NCBI GenBank assembly: GCA_037903475.1
Contig: JBAJFG010000043.1
Location: forward strand, 186,001 to 250,000
Length of the DNA: 64,000 nt
From: Ancylostoma caninum
Taxonomy: Eukaryota > Nematoda > Chromadorea > Rhabditida > Ancylostomatidae
Direction of reading: 5' to 3'
Part shown: piece after piece, positions 49,941 through 59,793 of the stretch
How the letters are laid out: every line of letters starts with the position of its first letter
Numbering within the stretch: the first letter of the stretch is position 1
Program-made: the position numbers and the translations under genes
Notes under the pieces: model-generated
Told to the model about the DNA's origin: nothing
The model's database searches: none
The model's input: the letters and a program-made list of their open reading frames with translations, nothing else

Positions 49941-50272
49941 GCCATACGACGGAGAACGAACTCCTCATGCTCATACTCAACTCATAAGAAGGACTTCATG
50001 TTTGGGCCCATTGGAAGACTGGTTCTGCTTCTTTATCAATTTTCTAGAGATTTGGCAAGTGTGAAGCGTTTGCACATGTCCCAAGTGGCTGCCCCACCCC
50101 ACTTTCTAGCGTCCCGAAGGGGCGCTTGTTATATAAAATTAGATAAACAAAAAAATATGGAGAATAGAGTACAACTCACGTGTCTGCACCCTTCTTCCCT
50201 GAACCCCACAGAGACGATATCCTCGATACTATGAATATTTCAGATGGTTTAGCTGAAGGACTTCAGGTTACA

Positions 50273-50278
50273 TTTATT
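50273..50278 (-). terminator. AATAAA poly(A) signal of the mucin-like gene
   Basis: AATAAA one base downstream of the TGA on the minus strand, implying a very short 3' UTR. Confidence 0.5.
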
Positions 50279-50279
50279 C

Positions 50280-51162
50280 TCAATGTTTCTCCCTTCCAAG
50301 TGCTTGATAAAACCTACAACCCCCTTTTCTTGGTGGTTTAGATCTTTTTATATCTTTTCGAGTAGTAACCGCAGTGGTGACTTTCTTAGTTGCGTTAGGA
50401 GCTGCAATGCAAAAAATGAATATTTTAAACGAAATCAGTGGTGGCCGTAGCTTTCTTTGCAAATTGCTCCGACTTACAGACATACATATTCGGCCAAACT
50501 CTAATAAATAATAGTTACCAGCCTGATCGACCGGCAGATAAAATGGAGTTGGGAGGGGCACTTGGTTTTGGTGGATAATATGACCTGTCTTACGCGTTTT
50601 GACTTGTTTGCATTTCAGGTTACTACTATACGTTAGGAAAGCTAACAGGTCAGAGCATTCTGGACGTGCCAGCTAGCAAGTCTGGACGTGTAGGACGGGT
50701 CATATTATCGACTTGTAAGGTGGCTCCCTCGAACTCCATTTTGACACCTCCGGCTAAAGCCGGACTCTCAGGCTTCTTCTAGGCTCGCTTCGCTCGCCAC
50801 GCGTTCTCCAGTACTGGCCGGCGCACTTCCCACTACTGGATGACAGCTCATTCCTTCCATAGCAGCAGCCCGTTTCCTCTAATTTCACTTCCGCCCCTTC
50901 TGTTTCACGTCTGTCTGGCTCGACCCCTTCTCTCTAAACCATACTCATCCGCATGTTGCCCATCACATGACCTGATGAACGCAGACAAATAGAATACCAA
51001 AGCCCATTCAATTTCACTGTGATGTAAACAACTGTGTGTCTTCCAAGCGAGGGAAGGTGGACCAAAACCCCTGTCTATTGAGGTAAAAAAATTTGCACAC
51101 TTTCATATATAACTTGACACGCTGAACATCGTGATGTAATCAGATTTTTCCGGTAGGGGCCG

Positions 51163-51259
<97 letters not shown>

Positions 51260-54200
51260 GCCAATTAAAACGATGACCCATCTCCAGGCGTTTCCCCAAT
51301 TTTAGACGCCGGCGTACCCTTGCGGTATGGTGGGACCCGTCTCCAAACGTTTCCCCAATTTTAAACGCCGGCGCGAGCCCTCTCCATCTACGAACCGCTT
51401 CACAACGCCGTACGTTCTGCTCGACCACCTCTCTACCCCACTCAAGCACACCACACCCGTTCTTAGCCTTTTATAGGACCTCACAATCACCACCAATCAC
51501 CATCAACCACCAATCACTATCACTGACTAATCATAGGGAGTGTGCACGCACGCACATAGTCACAAATTTTCAGCAATACATAGAGTAATGATCCCACTTA
51601 TTACCAATAACACTTGCCTTCGAATGTCTCTTCCGTTCTCATGGTTCCCTCTCCCGGAACTTTCAATGCACTTTTTGGACCTAAAAACGTTATTTGCATG
51701 AGCCAGGGAGCCAACAAGAATAAGTGGTGACTTTTTTCGACTTCATACCTACATTTAATTCACTGTGCTCTTATACAGCTATTGGTATAATCACGGGCTA
51801 GGGTTCCGCAACATTTTTAAGTGACGTACCTGCTAACGTTAAAGATGTTGTCGTTGTTGTCGTCGACGTCGTTGTTGTTGGTGTTGTTGTTGTCGTCGCC
51901 ATTGTTGGCGCTGTTGTTGTCGATGTTCTTGTTGTAGGTTTTGTGGTTGTCAACGGTGTTGTTGTTGGTGTTGTCCTTGTTGTCGACGTTGTTGTTGGCG
52001 CTGTGGTTGTCAACGTTGTTGTTGTTGTTGTCGACGTTGTTGTTGTTGGTGTTGTCGTTGTTGTTGTTGTTGTCGACGTTGTTGTTGTTGGCGTTGTGGT
52101 TGTCGACGTTGTTGTTGTTGGCGTTGTGGTTGTCGACGTTGTTGTTGTTGGTGTTGTTGTTCTCGACGTTGTTGTCGTTGGCGTTGTGGTTGTCGACGTT
52201 GTTGTTGTTGGTGTTGTAGTCGTTGTTGTTGTCGTCGACGTCGTTGTTGTTTTCGTCGACGTCGTTGTTGTTGGGGTTGTTGTTGTCGACGTTGTTGTTG
52301 TTGGTGTTGTTGTTCTCGACGTTGTTGTTGTTGGCGTTGTGGTTGTCGACGTTGTTGTTGTTGGTGTTGTTGTTGTCGACGTTGTTGTTGTTGGTGTTGT
52401 GGTTGTCGACGTCGTTGTTGTTGGTGTTGTTGTTGTCGACGTTGTTGTTGTTGGTGTTGTGGTTCTCGATGTTGTTGTTGTTCTTGTTGTAGTCGTTGTT
52501 GTTGTCGTCGACGTCGTTGTTGTTGTCGTCGACGTCGTTGTTGTTGGGGTTGTTGTTGTCGACGTTGTTGTTGTTGGTGTTGTTGTTCTCGACGTTGTTA
52601 TCGTTGGCGTTGTGGTTGTCGACGTTGTTGTTGTTGGTGTTGTAGTCGTTGTTGTTGTTGTCGAAGTTGTTGTTGTTGGTGTTGTAGTCGTTGTTGTTGT
52701 TGTCGACGTTGTTGTTGTTGGTGTTGTTGTTCTCGACGTTGTTGTTGTTGGCGTTGTGGTTGTCGACGTTGTTGTTGTTGGTGTTGTTGTTGTCGACGTT
52801 GTTGTTGTTGGTGTTGTGGTTGTCGACGTTGTTGTTGTTGGTGTTGTAGTCGTTGTTGTTGTTGTCGACGTCGTTGTTGTTGGAGTTGTTGCTGTCGACG
52901 TTGTTGTTGTTGGTGTTGTGGTTGTCGACGTTGTTGTTGTTGGTGTTGTAGTCGTTGTTGTTGTCGTCGACGTCGTTGTTGCTGGGGTTGTTGTTGTCGA
53001 CTTTGTTGTTGTTGGCGTTGTGGTTGTCGACGTTGTTGTTGTTGGTGTTGTTGTTGTCGACGTTGTTGTTGTTGGTGTTGTGGTTGTCGACGTTGTTGTT
53101 GTTGGTGTTGTAGTCGTTGTTGTTGTTGTCGACGTCGTTGTTGTTGGAGTTGTTGTTGTCGACGTTGTTGTTGTTGGTGTTGTGGTTGTCGACGTTGTTG
53201 TTGTTGGTGTTGTAGTCGTTGTTGTTGTCGTCGACGTCGTTGTTGCTGGGGTTGTTGTTGTCGACGTTGTTGTTGTTGGTGTTGTCGTTGTTGTTGTCGT
53301 CGTCGACGTTGTTGTTGTTGGTTTTGTCGTTGTTGGCGTTGTTGTTGTTGTTGTTTTCGTCGTCTTTCTCGTCGGTGGTGGTGGTGGAGGTGGTTGTGGT
53401 GGTTTTGAACTGGTAACTGCCTTAGTTGAGGTTCCATGCAGGATAACATCATAGTTCTGCAATGATGTTCGAATAAGAAGTTGGACTCGACAGAACAATT
53501 ATATTGTAATTTTAATCTTGCCAAGATGATAGAATTCCGTTTTTTCGAAATGAAACCGGAGAAAAGTGAAATTCGAAAATATCAATGTTGCAGTTACACT
53601 TTAATAGAAAAATTGTCATCCTAAGGTGTGGACATCTAAGGTTGCTTCTATGCCGCTTGATAGTGCTTTCAATTGCTGAGACATTGCAACATTTGGTTTG
53701 CTACTATTTACTGCGGTGGAACTGTTTTTGCTGCCGTCGTACCAACTCGTTCACACATGAACGCCCTTCATTAGTTCATCCATCTCGGATAATCTCACAC
53801 TTGACGGTGGAAAATGGAAGTAACTTTCTACATGTGCCTATCCTCGCAAGTGACGCTGGTTGTCATTGTGGTGGAATTGACTAATTACCCTCTCACCTGC
53901 AATCATAAGCTGAAGTTATTGTGCCTCGGAGTCCGATCAGATCGGATAACGAAAGATTCGAATCGGTCCTTCTTATCCTTCTTCCGACGAGGATCAATAC
54001 GTATCTTTCGTAATTCGACGCATCGGACTCCGATGCAGCTAAATGCAACTTGAGTAGACAAAGAAAGGGACCAAACAAAGGATTGGTTGCGATTGATAGT
54101 ATTTCAGGGAAATTATGAATTCGGTGCCCACGAAAACACTGGCTGAGCTCATTTGTTTTTCTTTCCACTATTTAGAACTCATTCTAAAACGGCAATTATA

Positions 54201-54586
54201 GTTTGGAGCTGAGACAATTAGAAAGCTGTTCAATGTGAATGAGTGGGCAATGTTCGAAAATTATGGATCTAAACGGACTTGATATAACTGAAAGTAGTTA
54301 CCGGCAAGTGCTGCTGTATGCGAGGATTGCTTGAATTAAGAATGGGTACTGGTTCACCGGTGAGCGGATGTCGTATTATGGTTACACTATATCCATTTCT
54401 TTCTATCACCAAGCCTGGAATTGTGCAAGGATTTGAGTTGGGCTTCGAGTACATAGCATCCTCTTTTCTTTCCGATGGAAAAACTGGTAGCGCAGTTGGA
54501 TTTCTAGCAAACCCCTTTGGAAAGGAAGCAATGAAGATCATAGTCCTGCACTTCTCATATGGGTGTAGAACGACTGACATGAAATA
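50280..54586 (-). CDS. Thr-rich mucin-like protein, spliced, 5' partial
   Basis: Three minus-strand exons fit together. Exon a is 54586-54302 (95 codons, phase 0-0, acceptor after a long pyrimidine tract ...TTTTTTTTCCGCAG). Exon b is 53456-51830 (acceptor CATTGCAG, donor CAG|GTACGT, phase 0 to 1). Exon c is 50401-50280 (acceptor TTTTTTGCATTGCAG, starting in the phase that completes the split Ala codon and ending at TGA). Exon b encodes a Pro-rich hinge (KPPQPPPPPPPTRK), then about 500 residues of TTTTS/TTTTP repeats, a typical O-glycosylated mucin stalk. Exon c encodes a short basic tail ending CRFYQALGREKH. AATAAA begins two bases after the stop. No start or signal peptide was located; exon 57992-57791 may be upstream. 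Probable surface or secreted glycoprotein; family not recognised. Confidence 0.65.
50533..50757. mobile_element. About 225-bp foldback element in an intron
   Basis: The left arm AAAATGGAGTTGGGAGGGGC ... GATAATATGACC and the right arm inverted (GGTCATATTATCGAC ... CTCCATTTT) pair over about 80 bp. It splits the dispersed repeat seen intact at 63653-63720 (CCTGATCGTCCGGCTAACGC), so it inserted into that repeat. CCGG may be duplicated at the ends. Confidence 0.6.
50745..50810 (+). repeat. CCGGACTCTCAGGC-type dispersed repeat
   Basis: CCGGCTAAAGCCGGACTCTC - AGGCTTCTTCT - GGCTCGCTTCGCTCGCC, related to 22797-22873, 34615-34690 and 63653-63720. Confidence 0.6.
51164..51257. repeat. (CA)47 microsatellite
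   Basis: Uninterrupted CA dinucleotide run of 94 bp, inside the last intron of the mucin-like gene. Confidence 0.98.
51270..51385 (+). repeat. Two units related to the 59-bp minisatellite
   Basis: CCAGGCGTTTCCCCAATTTT - AGACGCCGGCG repeated twice. It is diverged but clearly related to the array at 63712-64000. Confidence 0.65.
51843..53345 (-). repeat. Coding 30-bp tandem repeat (Thr/Ser/Pro)
   Basis: A 30-bp unit encoding TTTTSTTTTP runs for about 1.5 kb within exon b of the mucin-like gene. Unit-to-unit base changes fall mostly at third positions of Thr codons (ACA/ACG/ACC/ACT), leaving the peptide nearly unchanged, apart from a recurrent Ser-Thr to Ser-Arg variant. The plus-strand Val-rich frame and the Gln/Arg-rich frame are by-products. 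Confidence 0.85.
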
Positions 54587-55523
54587 CTGCGGAAAAAAAA
54601 CGGAAGAGAGAAGAACCAGAAAGATATTACTTGTACCGGATTCACCCATTTTGGTGTGTCAACACATGATAGTGAACCTTCAGAAAAAGTTACTTTATCG
54701 AATCGTGGGATTGGAACTTGAGCGAATCAATGGTATAGGACCGTGTCGTTGCTGCGACAGCGAGGATTACGACACAGCACAAAAGGCGTAGCGTTATGAG
54801 AAGTGATTTTGAAATCAGTGCATCTACTCGCTTGGAACTTTTGTGTGTTGTGGGATCTTCTTTCGTAAATTGTAAATCTTTTGATGTTCATGTCGTTGGT
54901 TCAGTCTAACTTTCCACCTTTTTCCGGGGAATTTGAGCATGTGGGTGATCTTCTATGCTGAATTATCAGAAGCAGTTAGGACGTGCTTGAACCAACCTAG
55001 GTCATGTTCGCGCATTTCCTCTGCAACGTGCTAACGGAAGAAGATGATTTGTGGATAAGACATGGAAACCGGATGCGTCGAGAAAGGCAACATTGTGTTA
55101 GCTGTGGAAACACTGACAGTTTCGACATACCGTTCCACCAAAAAGACCGACAGTATAACGACATAGGAGAGATGATCGCTGAAGCCGAGAACAACCCCAA
55201 GGATTGAGTAGCCACCGCCGTGCCGCCACCGTCAACAGTCTGGTCAACGACGATCACCGAAGCAATTCTCGTCCCGAAGATGAAGACGTACGCTCTGCGG
55301 TCGTCTCAGGGTAAAGGTGCTAAAGCCGTCGAAATGAGCTGATCGATACGTGTTACGACTTTAGTGATATCACTGTAGGGCGAGAAATGTGATTTTTGTT
55401 ATGACCGCTTAACGCACATAGCATTCCTTAGTGTAATATACGGTGGAAACTTGTATAGGCTTCATGTGAATAGGTGAGTGTTCTATTATCCCTTCAGTTT
55501 TCTATCCATTATTCATCCACATA

Positions 55524-56801
55524 CTGTAGCGAGCGAAAAGATTGCAACTTTTGGTTTTTCGTGTATAACTTCTTTCAAAGCAGAGCGTGGAGGTCCAAAT
55601 TTTTTGGTGAGTACTCGTAAGAGATAGGAACAAGCTAAAAACTCCTCATTCCATTGACCATCTGTTTTTCAAAAAAATCTTTCCTCGCAGAAGTCGAAAT
55701 CTGTGATTTGGCAATGTTCGTTCGGAATGTCTAACAAAATAAGGTCAATTGTTGGTATCTGACCACGTAGTGGTTCTTTGGTGCAGAATTAACCCGTATA
55801 CGCTAGACAACGTGCATGTGTTGACCACTGGTAGACTTCTGCGAAGACTATTTGGGGTGGATTCAGAAGTGATCCTCTATGGATGTTTCTGCCAGCCTGG
55901 CTCCTTTTTTCTACTCTGTTTGGAAGGAATAGATGCTGCTGACGTTTGTGTCACAGGTGTTCGGTTTTGATGCACCTAATTGCTCCCTTGAAATTCCGAA
56001 ATATTTCGACTGGTTTCAGTGCAACCAGTTGTGTATATCGCGGGAAATAAAGTTCGGAAATTTTTCTGTCTCGGGGAGAAGGACACCGGAAAACCCCAAG
56101 TATTGTACATGACGATTCACAGCGCCTTATATTTGTCGAAACAGGACTACTCGAAGTGGAGAATGTTTGTCACTAGCACGAGTGCGTGTGTTCTCTTGCC
56201 CTACACACGAATTTTCGCAGTGAGTCTGATGCATTTTGCCCTGAAAATGTCTCGTTCAGTTCGTTTCATCCAAATCAATCTGAACTAGCCAGTTTTCAGA
56301 GTTTCAGACTATAGCATCTCATTCTGGTTGTATCTCGTAAATTTCATTGCACCTTTGTGAGACTTAGCTCATCAAATCCAAGGCGTAAAGAATCGTCATG
56401 CTGAAAGAAGGACCAAGGCTGAGAGAAACATCAATAGATGATCAAAATCCACCTCAAATCTGAATCTACCTCAAATAGTCTTCGCAGAAGTCGACCAGTG
56501 GTCAACACATGCACGTTCTCTAGCGTATGCGGATTGACTCTGCATCAAGGAACCAATACGTGGTCAGATACCAACGATAGACTTCATTTTGTTAGACATT
56601 CCGAATGATGCCAAATCACAGATTTCGACTTCCGCGAGAAATTTTTTTAAGGACAGGAGGTTTTCTTCAAATAAGACGGTTTCAACTTGTTTCTATCTCG
56701 TATGGGAATCTACAACTCCCACAAAAATTTGGAGCTCCATGCTCTTCTTTGAGAGGAGTTACAGAAAAAACCAAAAGTTGCAATCTTTTTGCTCGCTACT
56801 G
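55524..56801. mobile_element. 1278-bp foldback element, TA-flanked
   Basis: The ends CTGTAGCGAGCGAAAAGATT and CAGTAGCGAGCAAAAAGATT are flanked by TA (55522-55523, 56802-56803). Inverted homology runs inward about 390 bp on each side (to about 55912 and from about 56396), leaving a central 480 bp of unique sequence. The central sequence shows no transposase. CAGT-like ends and a TA target suggest a Tc1/mariner relationship. The element lies in the presumed 5' intron of the mucin-like gene. Confidence 0.85.
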
Positions 56802-57106
56802 TAGCTTTCCCAACCTTCTCTAAGTTGTTTTCAGATTCGCCAACAATAACCGACAACCGAAGAGTACAAAAGAAGGAGGTACGAGACAGCGAGGAGAGAG
56901 GCTAAGAGCCGAAGAGGCGGACCAGTCAAGAAAGGAGAGGAGCCCCCATCGGAGACGGTCGGGGAGACCGTGGCCCTTCCTTTCATCAAGCCCTCGTCCT
57001 ATTTCATCTGATCTCCGAGTGATCACCACCCATGATACTTCGCTGTACTTATGCCTGCCTGTATCTGTATACTTTATTCTCTATGTGAACTATTTTTCGA
57101 TGTAGG

Positions 57107-57225
57107 ATTGTCAGCGTAGCGTAGATGATAAGAAGACTGCTGAGTTCTACGCAAAGAAAGTACAACACCTATTGTACCGTTGCGATATAGAATCTAAATA
57201 AAGAATAAAGAATAAAGATTGTCAG
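57107..57225 (+). mobile_element. SINE-like retroposon with (AATAAAG)3 tail
   Basis: About 103 bp ending in three AATAAAG units, flanked by a direct repeat ATTGTCAG (57107-57114, 57218-57225; GATTGTCAGC if extended). A short non-coding body, a simple-repeat tail and a target duplication are the signature of LINE-mobilised retroposition. The RTE elements in this window would be candidate drivers (inference). No clear tRNA-type B box was seen. Confidence 0.65.
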
Positions 57226-57790
57226 CAGTGATGCCTTAAGGATAAACCCGTCGAGAAGTAAGTCGCGCACGTGTCTAATTGTATGATTTGTGAGTATCGG
57301 GGTACCCAGGGAGGCTAGCCCCGCACTTTCCTATTTAGCTCATAAGGACAACCTACAAGGGGGAGATTGGTTCTCAACTTCCGCGAACTATTCATTTCAA
57401 TTTAATTGCATGTTTTGTGGTGTAATTTGTGGTGTAATAAACTATCTTCAGCACTCATCTCTTTGGACACAACATTTTCATTCATTTTAATGCGTGGTCT
57501 CGAATAAAGAGTGGAGCCTGGAGTACGCATATGGAAGTGCAGTCACATCCGCAACGTGACATGAATTGACAACAGTTCAACAAAACGTCGGCTTGTTAAC
57601 CGGCTCTTTGGCTTCTTTCCAATTGTTATATCTAGTGCTATCATAGATATGGAATTCCTCACAATTCTTATTCCAGTAGTCATGCTTTCTTTCCGAGATA
57701 TTGGATAATTTGTTTCAAACAACGGCCTTCTCACTGCTTACACATTGTTTCGGAAAATAGTCATAATCAAAACTAGATCCTTAAACTTAC

Positions 57791-57992
57791 CAGTATCAGC
57801 ACATCCTTCCGATTCTGGAAATATGTATGGCTCCTCAATCCTATCCCTTGCCGCCAGCTTCTCAAAACATTCTTTAAAGGCAAAACCTCCTCGTTTTTCA
57901 AAGATCCGAGAGTGATTTGTAGCCAATGACTGAAAGTTTGTCGATGTTCTGGTAACCACACATTTAGTGGTAAACGAAATAAAACTGGGTAT
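57791..57992 (-). CDS. Candidate exon, unknown secreted-type protein
   Basis: On the minus strand, 202 nt are open in one frame between a good acceptor (GCTGTTACAG) and a strong donor (ACTG|GTAAGTTTAA), phase 0 to 1. It encodes CVVTRTSTNF ... GGFAFKECFEKLAARD ... FPESEGCADTG. A second exon may start at 57733 after a 57-bp intron in the matching phase. It could be upstream of the mucin-like gene, but no complete chain was found. Family not recognised. Confidence 0.4.
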
Positions 57993-58220
57993 CTGTAACA
58001 GCACTCCTATTTTAGCTATTGCTTCAGATTTCCAAGACTATAGGTGTAACTGTATGGCAATGGTGGACGCAGAAGGAAAAGCCAGCCAGAGCGGAGAGCG
58101 GGAGGGGGAGGGGGGGAGGGGATGCGTGAAACGAAAGTGGCAGCACCGTCACTCCGTGGACCCAGATGGAATAATAAAATCAATAAAAAATACTAACTTT
58201 ATATTATTTCTTATTTTACT

Positions 58221-59675
58221 AGCGCCCCTTCGGGACACTAGAAAGTGGGGTGGGGTGGGCAGCCACTTGGGACATGTGCAAGAGCTTCGCACTTGCCAAA
58301 TCTCTAGAAAATTGATAAAGAAGCAGAACCAATCCTTAAATGGGTCTAAACATGAAGTCCTTCTTATGAGTTTATTATGAGTATGAGAAGTCCGTTCTCC
58401 ATCGTATAGCGTATTCGTGCGTATTTCTCACTACCGGGCCAACGCAGAAGTGTTCTCCATCGGCAGAACTGTATACTGCCGTTCCCAACACTATTGGACC
58501 AAGGCGAAATCGTATCCGAATGTTTTCCACACCAATGCGCCGCAGCGGGCTTTCTTCCCTCGGTGGACCCGTATTCTGGCGTAATCTTCACTATTAGCCC
58601 ACAATGAACCCGTTCACCGTCGGCTATCTTGGCATTCTTCACTTTACTGTGAGTCACAGCGAGCCAATCCTATATTGGTGGACCTGTATCCTGGTGTTAC
58701 CCACACCATTGGGCCATGGCGGACCCTTCCTCCATCTGACCGCCCGCATTCTGGCGCCTTCCTCACAGTTAGGGCAAGCCGGATCTGTTCTCCAGGAGCG
58801 GGTTCGCATCCCGGCATTCTCAATACTATCAGACCAAAGTGAACTCGTATCCTGACGTTCTAAACACCATTGGGCTACGACGGGTCCTTCCTCCATCGGT
58901 GGACCAGCGTTCTCGCGATTTTCTCACTATAGGGCAGTGGCGGACCCTTTCTCCAACTGCGGAGCCGAATACTGGTGTTCTCCACACTATTGAGCAAATG
59001 CCGGATCCTTCCTCGTGGACCCGTATCCTAACGTCACCCACACCAGTAGACCACTGTGGGCCCTTCTTTGGACCCGTGTCATGGCATCCCCCGCATCACT
59101 GGACCACGGCGGGCCCATTCTCCTTCGGTGGACCCGTATCCGTATATTGTTGATTGATTACACAATGTCATGCCTTGATATGTTGAGGCTTTTACTCTGT
59201 GTTGGTGCAGAAGCTTTCTTGAAACGAAAGGATGTCGTGACTGCACAATTGCTGCGAGAAATCAGCAGGGAATGCGGCAACAGCATCTACAGATGTGGTG
59301 ACCGCGTAGGCCCAGCCTCCCCTAAGCTTCCAAGACAGCGCAGCTCCCATCCAACCCGTCCATTTCTCCAATGGAGGTGCGCACAACGTCGCAACAGTGG
59401 AAGGGTGGTTTTCCTGCTGCGTACATTGTGCAGCCTGGAAGCTTGTAAACACTCCCTCACTCCTATGCTGCGAGACCGCCAGCGAAGGTGATGAAATCAC
59501 CATCCCGTGCATGCGGGAGAGCCAGCAGTGACGTAATTGCGAGTCCCGGAATGAATGTGCCTGACTCCCTAAAAATCGGCCATTTCGCTCCACAGTCTGC
59601 GCCTCAAGATTGCGGGGTCTATGAGTGCCGCCGCGTATCTCTAGCCGCTCTAGCCCCCTTACGGCGCTTTGTTTA
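58221..59675 (-). repeat. Large repeat element, right (inverted) copy
   Basis: Reverse-complement relative of 46213-50126, lacking the hAT-like insertion and with a shorter, more degenerate 60-bp array (about 58390-59140). The outer end GGCGCTTTGTTTA and inner end AGCGCCCCTTCGGGAC match the left copy. Confidence 0.75.
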
Positions 59676-59793
59676 TAAGAGATTCTTATATTTACGGTTA
59701 AAAAAGTAACGATACATATTTTAAAAGCAATAATACAGCAAGCGACGAGAAGTGAGCTTTTGCAATATTTTGCATCTATTTTATAAAGTGAAT

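Larger units (their letters stand above)
46213..50126 (+). repeat. Large repeat element with internal minisatellite, left copy
   Basis: It starts AAACAAAGCGCCGTAAGGGG and ends CCCGAAGGGGCGCT. The same sequence occurs inverted at 58221-59675. Both ends begin AGCGCC when read inward, hinting at short imperfect terminal inverted repeats. The interior holds a 60-bp minisatellite (48655-49940) and a 1882-bp hAT-like insertion (46772-48653). Without the insertion this copy is about 2.0 kb. No transposase was seen, so the class is unknown. Confidence 0.75.

Noticed and set aside
51943..53454. 503-codon Val/Asp/Gly-rich plus-strand frame
   Set aside because: It is the complement of the Thr-rich exon. 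The minus strand has phase-matched splice sites and flanking exons; the plus frame has neither.
52598..53524. 308-codon Gln/Arg-rich minus-strand frame
   Set aside because: It is a shifted frame of the Thr-rich exon, and base changes among repeats are frequently non-synonymous in it.
53897..54168. Minus-strand frame ending at a GCAG|GTGAGA donor
   Set aside because: It would end in phase 2, which does not fit the phase-0 start of the Thr-rich exon, and no good acceptor was found.
54318..54791. 157-codon plus-strand frame
   Set aside because: It overlaps the minus-strand exon 54586-54302, which has a strong pyrimidine-tract acceptor and phase agreement with the mucin-like exon.
55004..55339. 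Plus-strand frame (CVSCGNTDSF...) continuing in frame past a TGA
   Set aside because: The composition looks protein-like, but there are no convincing splice sites and no reason to invoke stop readthrough.
56833..57105. Open frame after a TTTTCAG acceptor (Arg-rich)
   Set aside because: It lacks an identifiable partner exon and shows no recognisable domain. It was left unannotated because phase support is missing.
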